The notes below the pieces were generated by a model, which was given only the letters and a program-made list of their open reading frames with translations, ran no database searches and was not told the DNA's origin. Of a stretch of 9,800 nt of DNA, positions 1 to 6,354 are shown piece after piece. The translations under genes were made by a program, and so were the position numbers. Numbering within the stretch: position 1 is the first letter of the stretch; the number at the start of each line of letters is the position of its first letter. The DNA is taken from the NCBI GenBank assembly GCA_014859805.1, contig JACUTN010000031.1:1-9800 (forward strand), in the 5' to 3' direction. The stretch is from Candidatus Bathyarchaeota archaeon. Lineage in GTDB: Archaea; Thermoproteota; Bathyarchaeia; Bathyarchaeales; Bathycorpusculaceae.

Positions 1-6
1 TCGCGT

Positions 7-426
7 TTAAGGCGCTTTATAATAGCCTCCAACATGAGTCCCCCTAGTTGTAACAATATCTACGTAGTATAGATTGCCTGAAGACCAACTGTATGAAATG
101 TTGAGCCAGTCATGCTCATTTAGTTCTAAATTGAAAGGTGAAGTGAAAGACTGAGAGGTGTGGTTGACGTAGACGGCGGAAACGTGAACAGCAACCTTTC
201 CAACATTACGAAGATAGACGTTTATGTTTCCAGTTGAAGGGTTAAACCATAAATCCTCTACAATAATGCGTTCGCTCATGGTTTCCTTCAGATTAGTGGT
301 AATCACATAAGTAGCGGTTGTAGCAATTGACATTGCGGCAACAGCCACAACCGTGAGCAAAAGGTTGCTTAACACAGGAGTTATAGCCCGCTTATCCCAA
401 AAAAATCTCTTGAGCTTTTTCGCCAT
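7..426 (-). CDS. Archaeal type IV pilin with class III signal peptide
   Basis: Structural subunit of a surface pilus, 139 residues. The N-terminus is basic (KKLKRFFWDKRA, residues 3-14) and runs into a hydrophobic helix (about 15-44) beginning ITPVLSNLLLTVVAVAA. This is the archaeal pilin pattern related to RAVSPVIA-type N-termini, with a predicted prepilin-peptidase cut between Ala14 and Ile15. The helix would anchor the protein in the membrane and later form the filament core. The remainder (about 55-139) is a small beta-rich head with an NVGKVAVHV stretch and two N-glycosylation sequons (NHT at 88-90, NIS at 109-111). The ATG start has a ribosome binding site 7 bases upstream that overlaps the stop codon of the preceding platform gene, so translation is probably coupled. 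It is the last gene of the pilus operon seen here; further pilin genes may follow outside the window. The pilin class is clear; major versus minor pilin is not. Confidence -1.
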   Translation of the reverse strand: MAKKLKRFFWDKRAITPVLSNLLLTVVAVAAMSIATTATYVITTNLKETMSERIIVEDLWFNPSTGNINVYLRNVGKVAVHVSAVYVNHTSQSFTSPFNLELNEHDWLNISYSWSSGNLYYVDIVTTRGTHVGGYYKAP

Positions 427-433
427 TTTCTCT

Positions 434-438
434 ACCTC
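434..438 (-). promoter_or_regulatory. Pilin ribosome binding site overlapping upstream stop codon
   Basis: On the minus strand GAGGT lies 7 bases before the pilin ATG. Its first bases are part of the TGA stop codon of the preceding platform gene (TTG TGA GGT). This supports the chosen pilin start and suggests that ribosomes finishing the upstream gene feed directly into the pilin gene. Confidence -1.
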
Positions 439-1252
439 ACAAGAAAAGTTTTAGAGCTATGTATCCGCAGAACATGAGGATTAAGCTGTGTTTTAGTCCA
501 GCGTTTATGGTTCCTTCCCCCATTTTTCCAGCAACAACTCCTCCAAAGAAGGCTTGAATCGCTGTCATGTGAAAGAACATTCGTTGCATTCCTTCAGGCG
601 CCATCACCGCTGACCCAAGTATTGGCAAGCCTTCTATGCTGGCGAAGAACGACTTGAAAAGCAGTATTATTGTGAACAAGAATACGAAGAAAGCCACGTA
701 AATTATTGCAATGTATGGTCTTGTCTGATTTTGCCGTTCCTTATCAAGCAGAAGCGTTGTCTGTATAAACTTACCCATTGGGTCAAAAACCCTTTCCACA
801 TGCCCTCCTGAACGGCTTGCCTCAATTATCATCGGCACGGTTCTCTGCATGAGCACCGTGTTAACGCGTCCTTCCAAAGCTAGGAGCGCCTCTTCAAAAG
901 TCATTCCCCAAGAAATCTGTGAAGTCATTTTTTTCAATTCAGCCGTAAGTGGGCCGTAATCTCTTTTAGAAGCTTCCTCCAAGGCTTGGGGAAGAGTCAT
1001 ACCAGTCTCTTGGGCTTGAACTATACTTCTAAAAAGGTCTGGCAAGTGTTCGTTTACTGCTTTTCTCCATCTATAATCCACGTAGTTTAGGATTGTTGGA
1101 GGGAAAATGGCAACAATGACAGCGAAGAGAACGAACTCGTCGAATGCTGGGCTTCCCCAAAAAGTGAAATAGCCCAATAAGATTATAGCTGCGGCTAAGG
1201 AAACCGAGGAAATCCACGCAATTTTTTTCACGTGCTTCTCTATTTTCGGCAT
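437..1252 (-). CDS. Pilus assembly platform protein, TadC-type (T2SSF domain)
   Basis: Inner-membrane platform protein of a type IV pilus, 271 residues. Hydrophobic segments lie at about 12-32 and 38-56, then a cytoplasmic T2SSF domain at about 67-170 (LPDLFRSIVQAQETGMTLPQ, GPLTAELKKM, GMTFEEALLAL, IIEASRSGGHVERVF), followed by membrane segments at about 179-201, 226-243 and 254-270. The GxxLxxAL pattern and the SGG near the end of the helical bundle are typical of GspF/TadC proteins. It follows a second T2SSF-like gene after a 6-base gap, and the two probably form a hetero-oligomeric platform, as TadB and TadC do. The ATG start is preceded by little Shine-Dalgarno sequence, so coupling to the upstream gene is likely. 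Family assignment is firm; the TadB versus TadC label rests only on order and size. Confidence -1.
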   Translation of the reverse strand: MPKIEKHVKKIAWISSVSLAAAIILLGYFTFWGSPAFDEFVLFAVIVAIFPPTILNYVDYRWRKAVNEHLPDLFRSIVQAQETGMTLPQALEEASKRDYGPLTAELKKMTSQISWGMTFEEALLALEGRVNTVLMQRTVPMIIEASRSGGHVERVFDPMGKFIQTTLLLDKERQNQTRPYIAIIYVAFFVFLFTIILLFKSFFASIEGLPILGSAVMAPEGMQRMFFHMTAIQAFFGGVVAGKMGEGTINAGLKHSLILMFCGYIALKLFL

Positions 1253-1258
1253 TTTTCA

Positions 1259-2233
1259 TTACCATTTAGGCGAAACAGCATCCAAAATTATCAGAAATAT
1301 TACAGAGCCCAGCGGGATTCCAAGATAAGTGAGCAGGTTAAGCAGAAGGTCTGGACCCAGCCCGCCTAGGTTTCCCCCGCCAAGCATAGCCATAACCGCA
1401 AGCATGATGACCATAAGCAAAGGTCCTGTGATAAGCAGAGACACATAGAACTCTGACAAAACAGACAAGGTGTCCGAAAACTTGTGTAGGCTTATTCTCT
1501 TCAGGTTCATGTACTGCCCAGACTTTTCACGTAGATAAGCCGCCAGATTTCCGCCTGAATGTATTGTTGAGATGAAGCCTTCCAGCATTTCACGAAACCT
1601 TTCAGAAGGAGTTCGTTTCGAAGTCTTTTCCAAAGCAGATATTATGTCCAAACCGAAGAGATTTACGTCTCTGACAATATTTTTAGCTTCTTCAGAAACG
1701 GTCAAAGGCAAGCTGAGATTTGAAATTGAATAGAAAATCTTTTCTGGAGAAACACCAGCACTCGCAAGAATAGCCATGTAACCAGTTGTAAACGGCAACT
1801 CATCCTCTACCTCTCTTTTGAGCTTGTCGGCGCGGTAAATTGGGTAGAAGTAAAATCCAATTATGGAAAAAGCAACTGCGAAGAGGCCTCCGCTAACACC
1901 AAACAAAACTGCTGGAAAAAACGGTATGTTAAAAACGAAAGCAAGCAAGCACGGAATAAATATTAATGCAGTAACTGAAATCAAACTTGTGGCAAACAAT
2001 GTTAGGCTAAGGTAAGCCTTAAAATTAACCTTTAACCCCGCCTTCTGCAGATTTAAGCCCAAGTCCTCAAAAAGCGGCAGAACGCGGTCAGTTTTTTCTC
2101 CGATAAGCTGGTAAGCTAGGGAATGTGGCTTTTTCAGTGCAAATTTGAATGTTTCTCGTGATGCTTTTGGTTTAAGTCTTTTGAGGCTGTTGAAAAATCT
2201 CTTGACTCTTTGTCGGATTTTTCTATTTTTCAT
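1259..2233 (-). CDS. Pilus assembly platform protein, TadB-like (T2SSF-type)
   Basis: Second membrane platform protein of the pilus system, 324 residues. A highly basic cytoplasmic N-terminus (about 1-35, rich in Lys and Arg) is followed by a soluble stretch, two hydrophobic segments (about 73-103 and 105-130), a cytoplasmic helical T2SSF-type region (about 140-250: ELPFTTGYMAILASAGVSPE, FGLDIISALEKTSKRTPS, LEGFISTIHSGGNLAAYL) and two C-terminal membrane segments (about 262-285 and 296-318). Its ATG overlaps the stop of the ATPase gene by four bases (ATGA), which indicates translational coupling. The coding frame ends with two consecutive in-frame stops, TAA TGA. The larger of the two platform subunits lies next to the ATPase, as in archaeal and Tad-type clusters. 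Function in pilus assembly is well supported by context and domain pattern. Confidence -1.
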   Translation of the reverse strand: MKNRKIRQRVKRFFNSLKRLKPKASRETFKFALKKPHSLAYQLIGEKTDRVLPLFEDLGLNLQKAGLKVNFKAYLSLTLFATSLISVTALIFIPCLLAFVFNIPFFPAVLFGVSGGLFAVAFSIIGFYFYPIYRADKLKREVEDELPFTTGYMAILASAGVSPEKIFYSISNLSLPLTVSEEAKNIVRDVNLFGLDIISALEKTSKRTPSERFREMLEGFISTIHSGGNLAAYLREKSGQYMNLKRISLHKFSDTLSVLSEFYVSLLITGPLLMVIMLAVMAMLGGGNLGGLGPDLLLNLLTYLGIPLGSVIFLIILDAVSPKW

Positions 2234-3780
2234 TTTAGTCCCACTCTGGCTTTCTGGTAAACCCGTTTCGGGTTAGCATAATATTCTCGTATCACGTCTG
2301 CAACGTCAGTATGGCGGCGGATGCCCTTGTGAACCATCCATTCCAAAACAATCTTTCTGCGATTTAACTCACGTTTGACTTTTCCTTTAGTAACACCCAA
2401 CTTTTTCATTTGTCTCTCTAGAAGGCTGCTGTAGCCAGAAAAGACAAACTTGTCTTCTCTTGGATTCCAGCTGAAAACCTCTTCGGTTGGAATGCTCTTC
2501 GTTTTCTGGTCAAGCTCCAAAACTTCCGTTGTTGTAGTTGCTCTTCTCGCTGGTTTTCCCTCCTTTTCTATTCTTGCTATAACCATTACAACGTCTATCA
2601 TTGCTATGAGCGGTTTCGGAATATTCATCGGTTCAGACTTCAAACGGTTTATTACAGCTTCCACAGATTCCGCATGAAGAGTACTCATTCCAAGATGACC
2701 TGTTGCCATTGCCTGAAACAGTGTGTACGCTTCTTCTCCTCGGACTTCGCCCACAATAATGTAGTCTGGTCTTTGTCTAACAGCAGTCTTCAACAAGTCG
2801 AACAGCGTTATGCTTCCGCCCTTTTTGTCTTCGTGTCCAAAGCCTAATCTAACGACTGATGGTATCCAGTTCTCATGGGGAAGGTTAAGCTCATGCGTGT
2901 CTTCTACGCTCACTATTTTCATTTCAGGCTTTATGAACATGGATAAGCAGTTCAGCATGGTTGTTTTTCCAGCTGCAACGCCGCCAGCCACAATTACTGA
3001 GGATCTGTTTTCTATGAGGTACCATAAGTAGGCTGCCATTTCTGAGGATAGGGTGTTGAATGCTATTAAATCTGAAATTGTTAATGGGTCAACTTTGAAG
3101 CGTCGAATTGTGAATGTTGAGCCTCTTCTGGTGACTTCACTTCCGTAGGTCAGTTGTATACGACTTCCATCAGGGAGCGATGCGTCTAAAATTGGGGATG
3201 CTATGGAGATGTTTTTTCCTGCTAGATATGCCATTCGAATAACGAAGGAGTTTAGTTCAGCCTCATCTTCAAATACTATGTTTGTTGGCAGCGACTCATA
3301 CATTCTGTGCCAAACATAAAGCGGTATGTTTACGCCGTCTGCCGACACATCCTCTATTAGATGATCCTTCATCAACGCATCTATTTTTCCATAGCCTATG
3401 AAATCGCGTATTATGTAGTATATGAGTTTGTCAATTGCCTCTGGTGGAACTTTTATGCGGTATTTTTTAATTGTTTCATTTGTTTTTTCTTTCAGATAGT
3501 TTTCTGCTTTCTCCTTGGTTTCTATTTCTTTCAGGCTTACATTCAGCTCGTCAATTAAAAACGTCTTTATTTCCTTTAGCCGTTCCTTCTCATCTTTTTG
3601 CAGTGTCGGCTCTATGATTTCGTACATTATTTTTTGTGTTTTCGGATCTTTGACTATTGCCGCATATACATAGGGTTCTCGTATGGGGTAGACTTCTCTG
3701 AAAACAGCTGGTTTCTTACCTTCCTCTTTTATTAGTATGCCAAATTCTGGCTTTTCCACTGTTTTGGAAGTTTTAGGCAC
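2230..3780 (-). CDS. Type II/IV secretion (pilus assembly) ATPase, TadA/GspE superfamily
   Basis: Cytoplasmic hexameric motor that powers pilin polymerisation, 516 residues. The N-terminal domain (about 1-220) contains GYGKIDALMKDHLIEDVSADG (about 129-149) and the LPDGSRIQL motif (202-210). The RecA-like ATPase domain has Walker A GGVAAGKT (266-273), an Asp box SVEDTHEL (291-298), Walker B with catalytic Glu in IIVGEVRGEE (341-350) and a His box GHLGMSTLHA (361-370). A charged C-terminal region (about 405-516) follows. The GTG start has GGTGA 6 bases upstream, which decides the start. It is the first gene of the pilus operon and overlaps the next gene by ATGA. I prefer an adhesion-type pilus over an archaellum because two separate TadB/C proteins follow and no other archaellum genes are visible. 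Family assignment is firm. Confidence -1.
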   Translation of the reverse strand: MPKTSKTVEKPEFGILIKEEGKKPAVFREVYPIREPYVYAAIVKDPKTQKIMYEIIEPTLQKDEKERLKEIKTFLIDELNVSLKEIETKEKAENYLKEKTNETIKKYRIKVPPEAIDKLIYYIIRDFIGYGKIDALMKDHLIEDVSADGVNIPLYVWHRMYESLPTNIVFEDEAELNSFVIRMAYLAGKNISIASPILDASLPDGSRIQLTYGSEVTRRGSTFTIRRFKVDPLTISDLIAFNTLSSEMAAYLWYLIENRSSVIVAGGVAAGKTTMLNCLSMFIKPEMKIVSVEDTHELNLPHENWIPSVVRLGFGHEDKKGGSITLFDLLKTAVRQRPDYIIVGEVRGEEAYTLFQAMATGHLGMSTLHAESVEAVINRLKSEPMNIPKPLIAMIDVVMVIARIEKEGKPARRATTTTEVLELDQKTKSIPTEEVFSWNPREDKFVFSGYSSLLERQMKKLGVTKGKVKRELNRRKIVLEWMVHKGIRRHTDVADVIREYYANPKRVYQKARVGLK

Positions 3781-3964
3781 TTGTTTTCACCGTTTCTGTG
3801 CGGTTGTCTTTCACCTAGAGTATGCTGTGAAGCCTTGATATACTCTATCGTGAGTCTTAATAAGTTATATGCACTTTTAATATTTATCATGCTTAACCTT
3901 AACCATCACAAAAACAGCCAGCTTTACACACAAAGAAACTGCTCAGAAAACTCATGCTCTAGTT
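3781..3964 (-). promoter_or_regulatory. Intergenic promoter region of the pilus operon
   Basis: This 184-base gap separates the tandem-SIS gene from the pilus ATPase gene and is AT-rich in its middle. Minus-strand TATA-like candidates are GAGTATATC (3837-3845), GCATATAACTT (3862-3872) and AAATATTAAAAG (3874-3885). The nearest would place transcription start around 3812-3815, giving a leader of roughly 35 bases that includes the GGTGA ribosome binding site. Which box is used cannot be decided by reading. I see no convincing hairpin terminator after the SIS gene, only a short T run (minus strand, near 3918-3924). Confidence -1.
3787..3791 (-). promoter_or_regulatory. Ribosome binding site of the pilus ATPase gene
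   Basis: GGTGA on the minus strand sits 6 bases upstream of the GTG codon at 3780. It supports that unusual start codon and indicates a leadered transcript for the pilus operon. Confidence -1.
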
Positions 3965-5128
3965 TTATTGTGTAACAGAGTGATACCAACTGATCAAGTA
4001 TTCTGGCAGCTTCAGACCTCTTTCCCCCAGTCTTTCAGCCAATTTAACTGTGAGAGGACTTAAAACGTACGCTGCTCTCATGTAAAACCTCCTAGGTTGA
4101 CCTGGCTTGACTTCTTCTTCTATGGCTATTTGGAAGTCTGACTTTTCGGCTAGAGTTGACTTCTTTGTTCCTGTGATTGCGAACACGATTCCGTTTAGTT
4201 TTTTAAAGACATCGCGCCAGATGATGACAGGCCTAGTTTCTCCAGAAAATGACACCAATATCTCGAGATCTCCAGCTCTCGGATGCGGAGTGTTCACGCC
4301 TCTGGCTATATACACGTTGTCTCCCAAGAAACCCTTAATGTGGAAAAGTCTTACACCTGTCATCTTCACGATTTCGTTAGCTGTGCCTTTTCCGCCTAGG
4401 AACACGTTGGTCCTTCTTTCCAGTATATCAATGATGTGTGTGTAGGTTTCTGATTGCACATTTGAATCAATTATGGACCCTAGCTTGGCGAATTCTTCTT
4501 CGCAAAGTTGAAACACTCCGTCTACGTGTAGGTTTCGGAAGATCGCCTCGGTTATCATGGACAGAAGAAGCAAGCTCCCTAGCTCGAAGATGTCTCCCAT
4601 GATGCCTATCTTGCTGTATTCAAAAGAGGGTTTCGATCTTCCTCGCCCTTTCAGCTTTACTACATGACCGTGTTCGCGGACTATCTTGGCTAGTGGCGAG
4701 TTTAAGTTAGAGGTTATAAGTCCCATAGAAAACCTTGACGTTTTTTTGTTTTCAACGTATCTTGCTAAATCTTGCGCCATCGCTAGGGGGTCATCAGAGA
4801 AGCCGCTGCCAGAGTTTATCAAGAGCAGGGTTTTTTTGTATCGTCTTTCAAGCTCGGGTGCCGCATCGTACATGTTTTTTCCAGGAAAGCCCGGGTCGTC
4901 CGGGGTCAAAACAACCTTGTTTCTCCAGCCTATCTGGCTCATTGCGATCTGGCTCATCGCAGCGTTCAAGGAGTACAGTGATCTGCCCGATCCTCCGCAG
5001 ACTACGCAGTTTGCTGATTTTAGGTCTTCATATAGTGGTAGCAGTTTTTTCTTTCTGATGTTGAAAATGTTGTCTCTAATGCTGTTAACGTATCCTATGT
5101 GGCTGATGTTGCTTTTGATTTCACTCAC
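3965..5128 (-). CDS. Tandem SIS-domain protein (sugar-phosphate isomerase-like)
   Basis: A 387-residue protein with two sugar isomerase (SIS) folds; the exact reaction is not recognised. Domain 1 (about 35-200) shows VVCGGSGRSLYS (42-53), LLINSGSGFSDDP (102-114, the SIS phosphate-sugar loop), a TSNLNSPLAKI stretch (139-149) and MGDIFELGSLLLL (177-189), which resembles the closing helix of 6-phospho-3-hexuloisomerase. Domain 2 (about 228-340) shows VFLGGKGTANEIV (242-254), RAGDLEILVSFSGETRP (284-300) and ITGTKKSTLAEKSDF (318-332), again closest in pattern to that isomerase, but with FSGET where GSGET is usual. The C-terminal tail (340-387) is unlike HxlB. Archaeal phosphoglucose/phosphomannose isomerases also have two SIS domains but are shorter, near 300 residues. 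The GTG start is bounded by an in-frame TGA two codons upstream, and a TATA box about 31 bases away suggests a leaderless or nearly leaderless mRNA. Likely transcribed alone. Confidence -1.
   Translation of the reverse strand: MSEIKSNISHIGYVNSIRDNIFNIRKKKLLPLYEDLKSANCVVCGGSGRSLYSLNAAMSQIAMSQIGWRNKVVLTPDDPGFPGKNMYDAAPELERRYKKTLLLINSGSGFSDDPLAMAQDLARYVENKKTSRFSMGLITSNLNSPLAKIVREHGHVVKLKGRGRSKPSFEYSKIGIMGDIFELGSLLLLSMITEAIFRNLHVDGVFQLCEEEFAKLGSIIDSNVQSETYTHIIDILERRTNVFLGGKGTANEIVKMTGVRLFHIKGFLGDNVYIARGVNTPHPRAGDLEILVSFSGETRPVIIWRDVFKKLNGIVFAITGTKKSTLAEKSDFQIAIEEEVKPGQPRRFYMRAAYVLSPLTVKLAERLGERGLKLPEYLISWYHSVTQ
4931..4960 (-). repeat. 15-base tandem duplication inside the SIS gene
   Basis: Two adjacent 15-base units (4931-4945 and 4946-4960) match at 13 of 15 positions and encode AMSQI twice (residues 57-66) in the first helix of SIS domain 1. 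The frame is kept. Both mismatches are synonymous (GCG/GCA and ATC/ATA). Confidence -1.
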
Positions 5129-5303
5129 ACCTCATTCAAGAATGAAACATCAACTATTTTATATTTGTCTTGAGTGTAAATCCTTTTCTGAAATTTTTTG
5201 TTTATTTGTATCTTTCCCGTCTTTTCTTTCTTTTTCTTTTAAGTTTCCTTTGCTTCTTCTTTTTCCACTTTGCGCGAATATCTTGCACGCTCCAGTTACA
5301 TTC
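5129..5303. other. Non-coding spacer with polypurine/polypyrimidine tract
   Basis: I find no gene in this stretch between the HxlB remnant and the SIS gene. From about 5210 to 5268 the minus strand is almost all A and G (plus strand almost all T and C). The tract ends roughly 45 bases before the TATA box of the SIS gene. The plus-strand open frames crossing it are rich in Ser, Phe and Leu only because of this pyrimidine bias. No clear hairpin terminator is visible. Confidence -1.
5157..5164 (-). promoter_or_regulatory. TATA box of the tandem-SIS gene
   Basis: The minus strand reads CAAATATAAAATAG, with ATATAAAA as the core. The box centre is about 31-32 bases before the GTG codon. Archaeal transcription usually begins about 25-27 bases after the box centre, so the leader would be about 0-6 bases. 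The only Shine-Dalgarno-like motif (GAGGT, 5129-5133) abuts the start codon with no spacing, which fits leaderless initiation better than a normal ribosome binding site. Confidence -1.
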
Positions 5304-5534
5304 TTACTCTATTGTTGCAAGTCTCCTCTTTAAATCCTCCTCGGTCCAGCCTAACCAACGCATCATCTCAACAATTAAACCATCCAAAAACACCGAGCAA
5401 TTATTCTCAAAAATGCTTCCAAGATGGGTTAAGGGTTCACGTTCGCCCGCAGGCTGTCCAGCCAGATAATCCTCTTCTTCAGGCCAACCCATTTTCGCTC
5501 TCCCTCTTTCAAGCTCCGAAAAACCCATACACAA
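5304..5534 (-). pseudogene. hxlB: C-terminal remnant of 6-phospho-3-hexuloisomerase (PHI)
   Basis: The translated frame matches, from memory of the family, only the last third of HxlB, a SIS-domain enzyme that interconverts hexulose 6-phosphate and fructose 6-phosphate in the ribulose monophosphate route, which many archaea use to make pentose phosphates. Recognisable parts are ERGRAKMGWPEEEDYLAGQ, GEREPLTHLGSIFENN, VFLDGLIVEMMRWLG and TEEDLKRRLATIE at the stop. Full HxlB is about 180-200 residues; the front two thirds, including the SGSGET loop, are missing and EcfT coding sequence lies there instead. The frame is open upstream to a TAG at 5574-5576 but without an ATG before 5528. Possible starts are TTG 5534, ATG 5528 and ATG 5492, the last preceded by AGGGAG at a good spacing. 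Family-typical GEHEPLTP and KRRHA appear as GEREPLTH and KRRLA, which suggests drift. A translated peptide of 62-76 residues cannot be excluded, but it could not be a complete isomerase. Confidence -1.
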
Positions 5535-5559
5535 ACGCGTATAGTAAAAATCTTGCGGT

Positions 5560-6354
5560 TCAAAAAAGTCCTCCTAAAAGCTCATTCAGAGATGGAATTC
5601 TAAAGAACAGGTGGATGTAGATTGCGACTGCTAAGATTAAGAAGGTGATGACTATTAAAACGAAGTCGCCTCTGTGCATTTTAAGCACGTACAGGTTTGT
5701 GCGGTTTTTGGTTGCTCCCCATGCACGGGATTCCATGGCTTCTGCCAATTCTAGGCTTCTGCGAATTGCACTCACAATTAGGGGTATGAGAATTGGAATG
5801 TAATTTCTAATTCGTTTCAAAAAGTTTCCGCGTTCAAGCTCTAAACCTCTCGCTTTCTGGGCATCCATAATTGTTTGGGCTTCTTCGGCTAGAACAGGGA
5901 CAAATCGTACTGCGGTTGTGAAGGCGAAACAGAACTCGTACGGTATACGTGTTTGTTCTAGGGCTAAGCCTAGGTGGTCTGGTGATGTGGTTAGGAAGAA
6001 AACGGAGAAGGATTCAATAAGGACTATGAAGCGTAAGGTCATGGCAGAGGCATATTCCAGATAATGGGCTGGATTTGTGTAACCAGCGCCAATAAACGAA
6101 AAGATGAAGTTGGTTAAGAAAATTACTATTGCTAAGAATGCTGCTCCCCGCATGGAACGAACCCATTCACGTTGGACACCAGCCAAAATGACGAAGGGAA
6201 CTTGTATCAAAAACAGTATTGCTAAGGGCAGCAGTTCCCAGAAGATTATTGCAGCCACAAAAATTGCGCAAACATAGAGAAATTTTATTCTTGGGTCTAG
6301 ATTGTGAATGGGAGAGTAGACCCTTCGAAATTTAAGTCCATCAAAAACGCTCAT
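5560..6354 (-). CDS. ecfT: ECF transporter transmembrane coupling protein EcfT
   Basis: Membrane coupler of an energy-coupling factor transporter, 264 residues; it links the two ATPases to a substrate-binding S component. The N-terminus carries the family motif SPIHNLDPRIKF (14-25). Hydrophobic segments lie at about 26-58, 70-90, 107-122 and 230-252. The two cytoplasmic coupling motifs are present: AQKARGLE (165-172) and AMESRAWG (206-213), whose Ala-Arg-Gly and Ser-Arg cores insert into the ATPase grooves. Its ATG overlaps the stop of the preceding ATPase gene (ATGA), so the three Ecf proteins are probably made in coupled fashion. Length and motifs are normal for the family. The coding sequence ends directly at the open frame of the HxlB remnant. 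Identification is firm; the transported substrate cannot be told from EcfT. Confidence -1.
   Translation of the reverse strand: MSVFDGLKFRRVYSPIHNLDPRIKFLYVCAIFVAAIIFWELLPLAILFLIQVPFVILAGVQREWVRSMRGAAFLAIVIFLTNFIFSFIGAGYTNPAHYLEYASAMTLRFIVLIESFSVFFLTTSPDHLGLALEQTRIPYEFCFAFTTAVRFVPVLAEEAQTIMDAQKARGLELERGNFLKRIRNYIPILIPLIVSAIRRSLELAEAMESRAWGATKNRTNLYVLKMHRGDFVLIVITFLILAVAIYIHLFFRIPSLNELLGGLF

Noticed and set aside
2230..3780. Archaellum motor ATPase (ArlI/FlaI) as identity of the ATPase
   Set aside because: Two separate TadB/TadC-type proteins and a pilin follow and no ArlH, ArlJ or archaellin partner is present, so a type IV adhesion pilus fits better.
3781..3975. 64-residue plus-strand open frame in the SIS-pilus spacer
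   Set aside because: AT-rich spacer sequence, no ribosome binding site or family pattern; the promoter reading of this region is more economical.
4686..5333. 215-residue plus-strand open frame overlapping the SIS gene
   Set aside because: It is antisense to well-supported SIS coding sequence and its C-terminal Ser/Phe/Leu richness comes from the pyrimidine tract. No domain is recognisable.
5270..5620. 116-residue plus-strand open frame opposite the HxlB remnant
   Set aside because: Low-complexity Ser/Pro/Asn composition without a motif, while the opposite strand shows a recognisable HxlB C-terminus.
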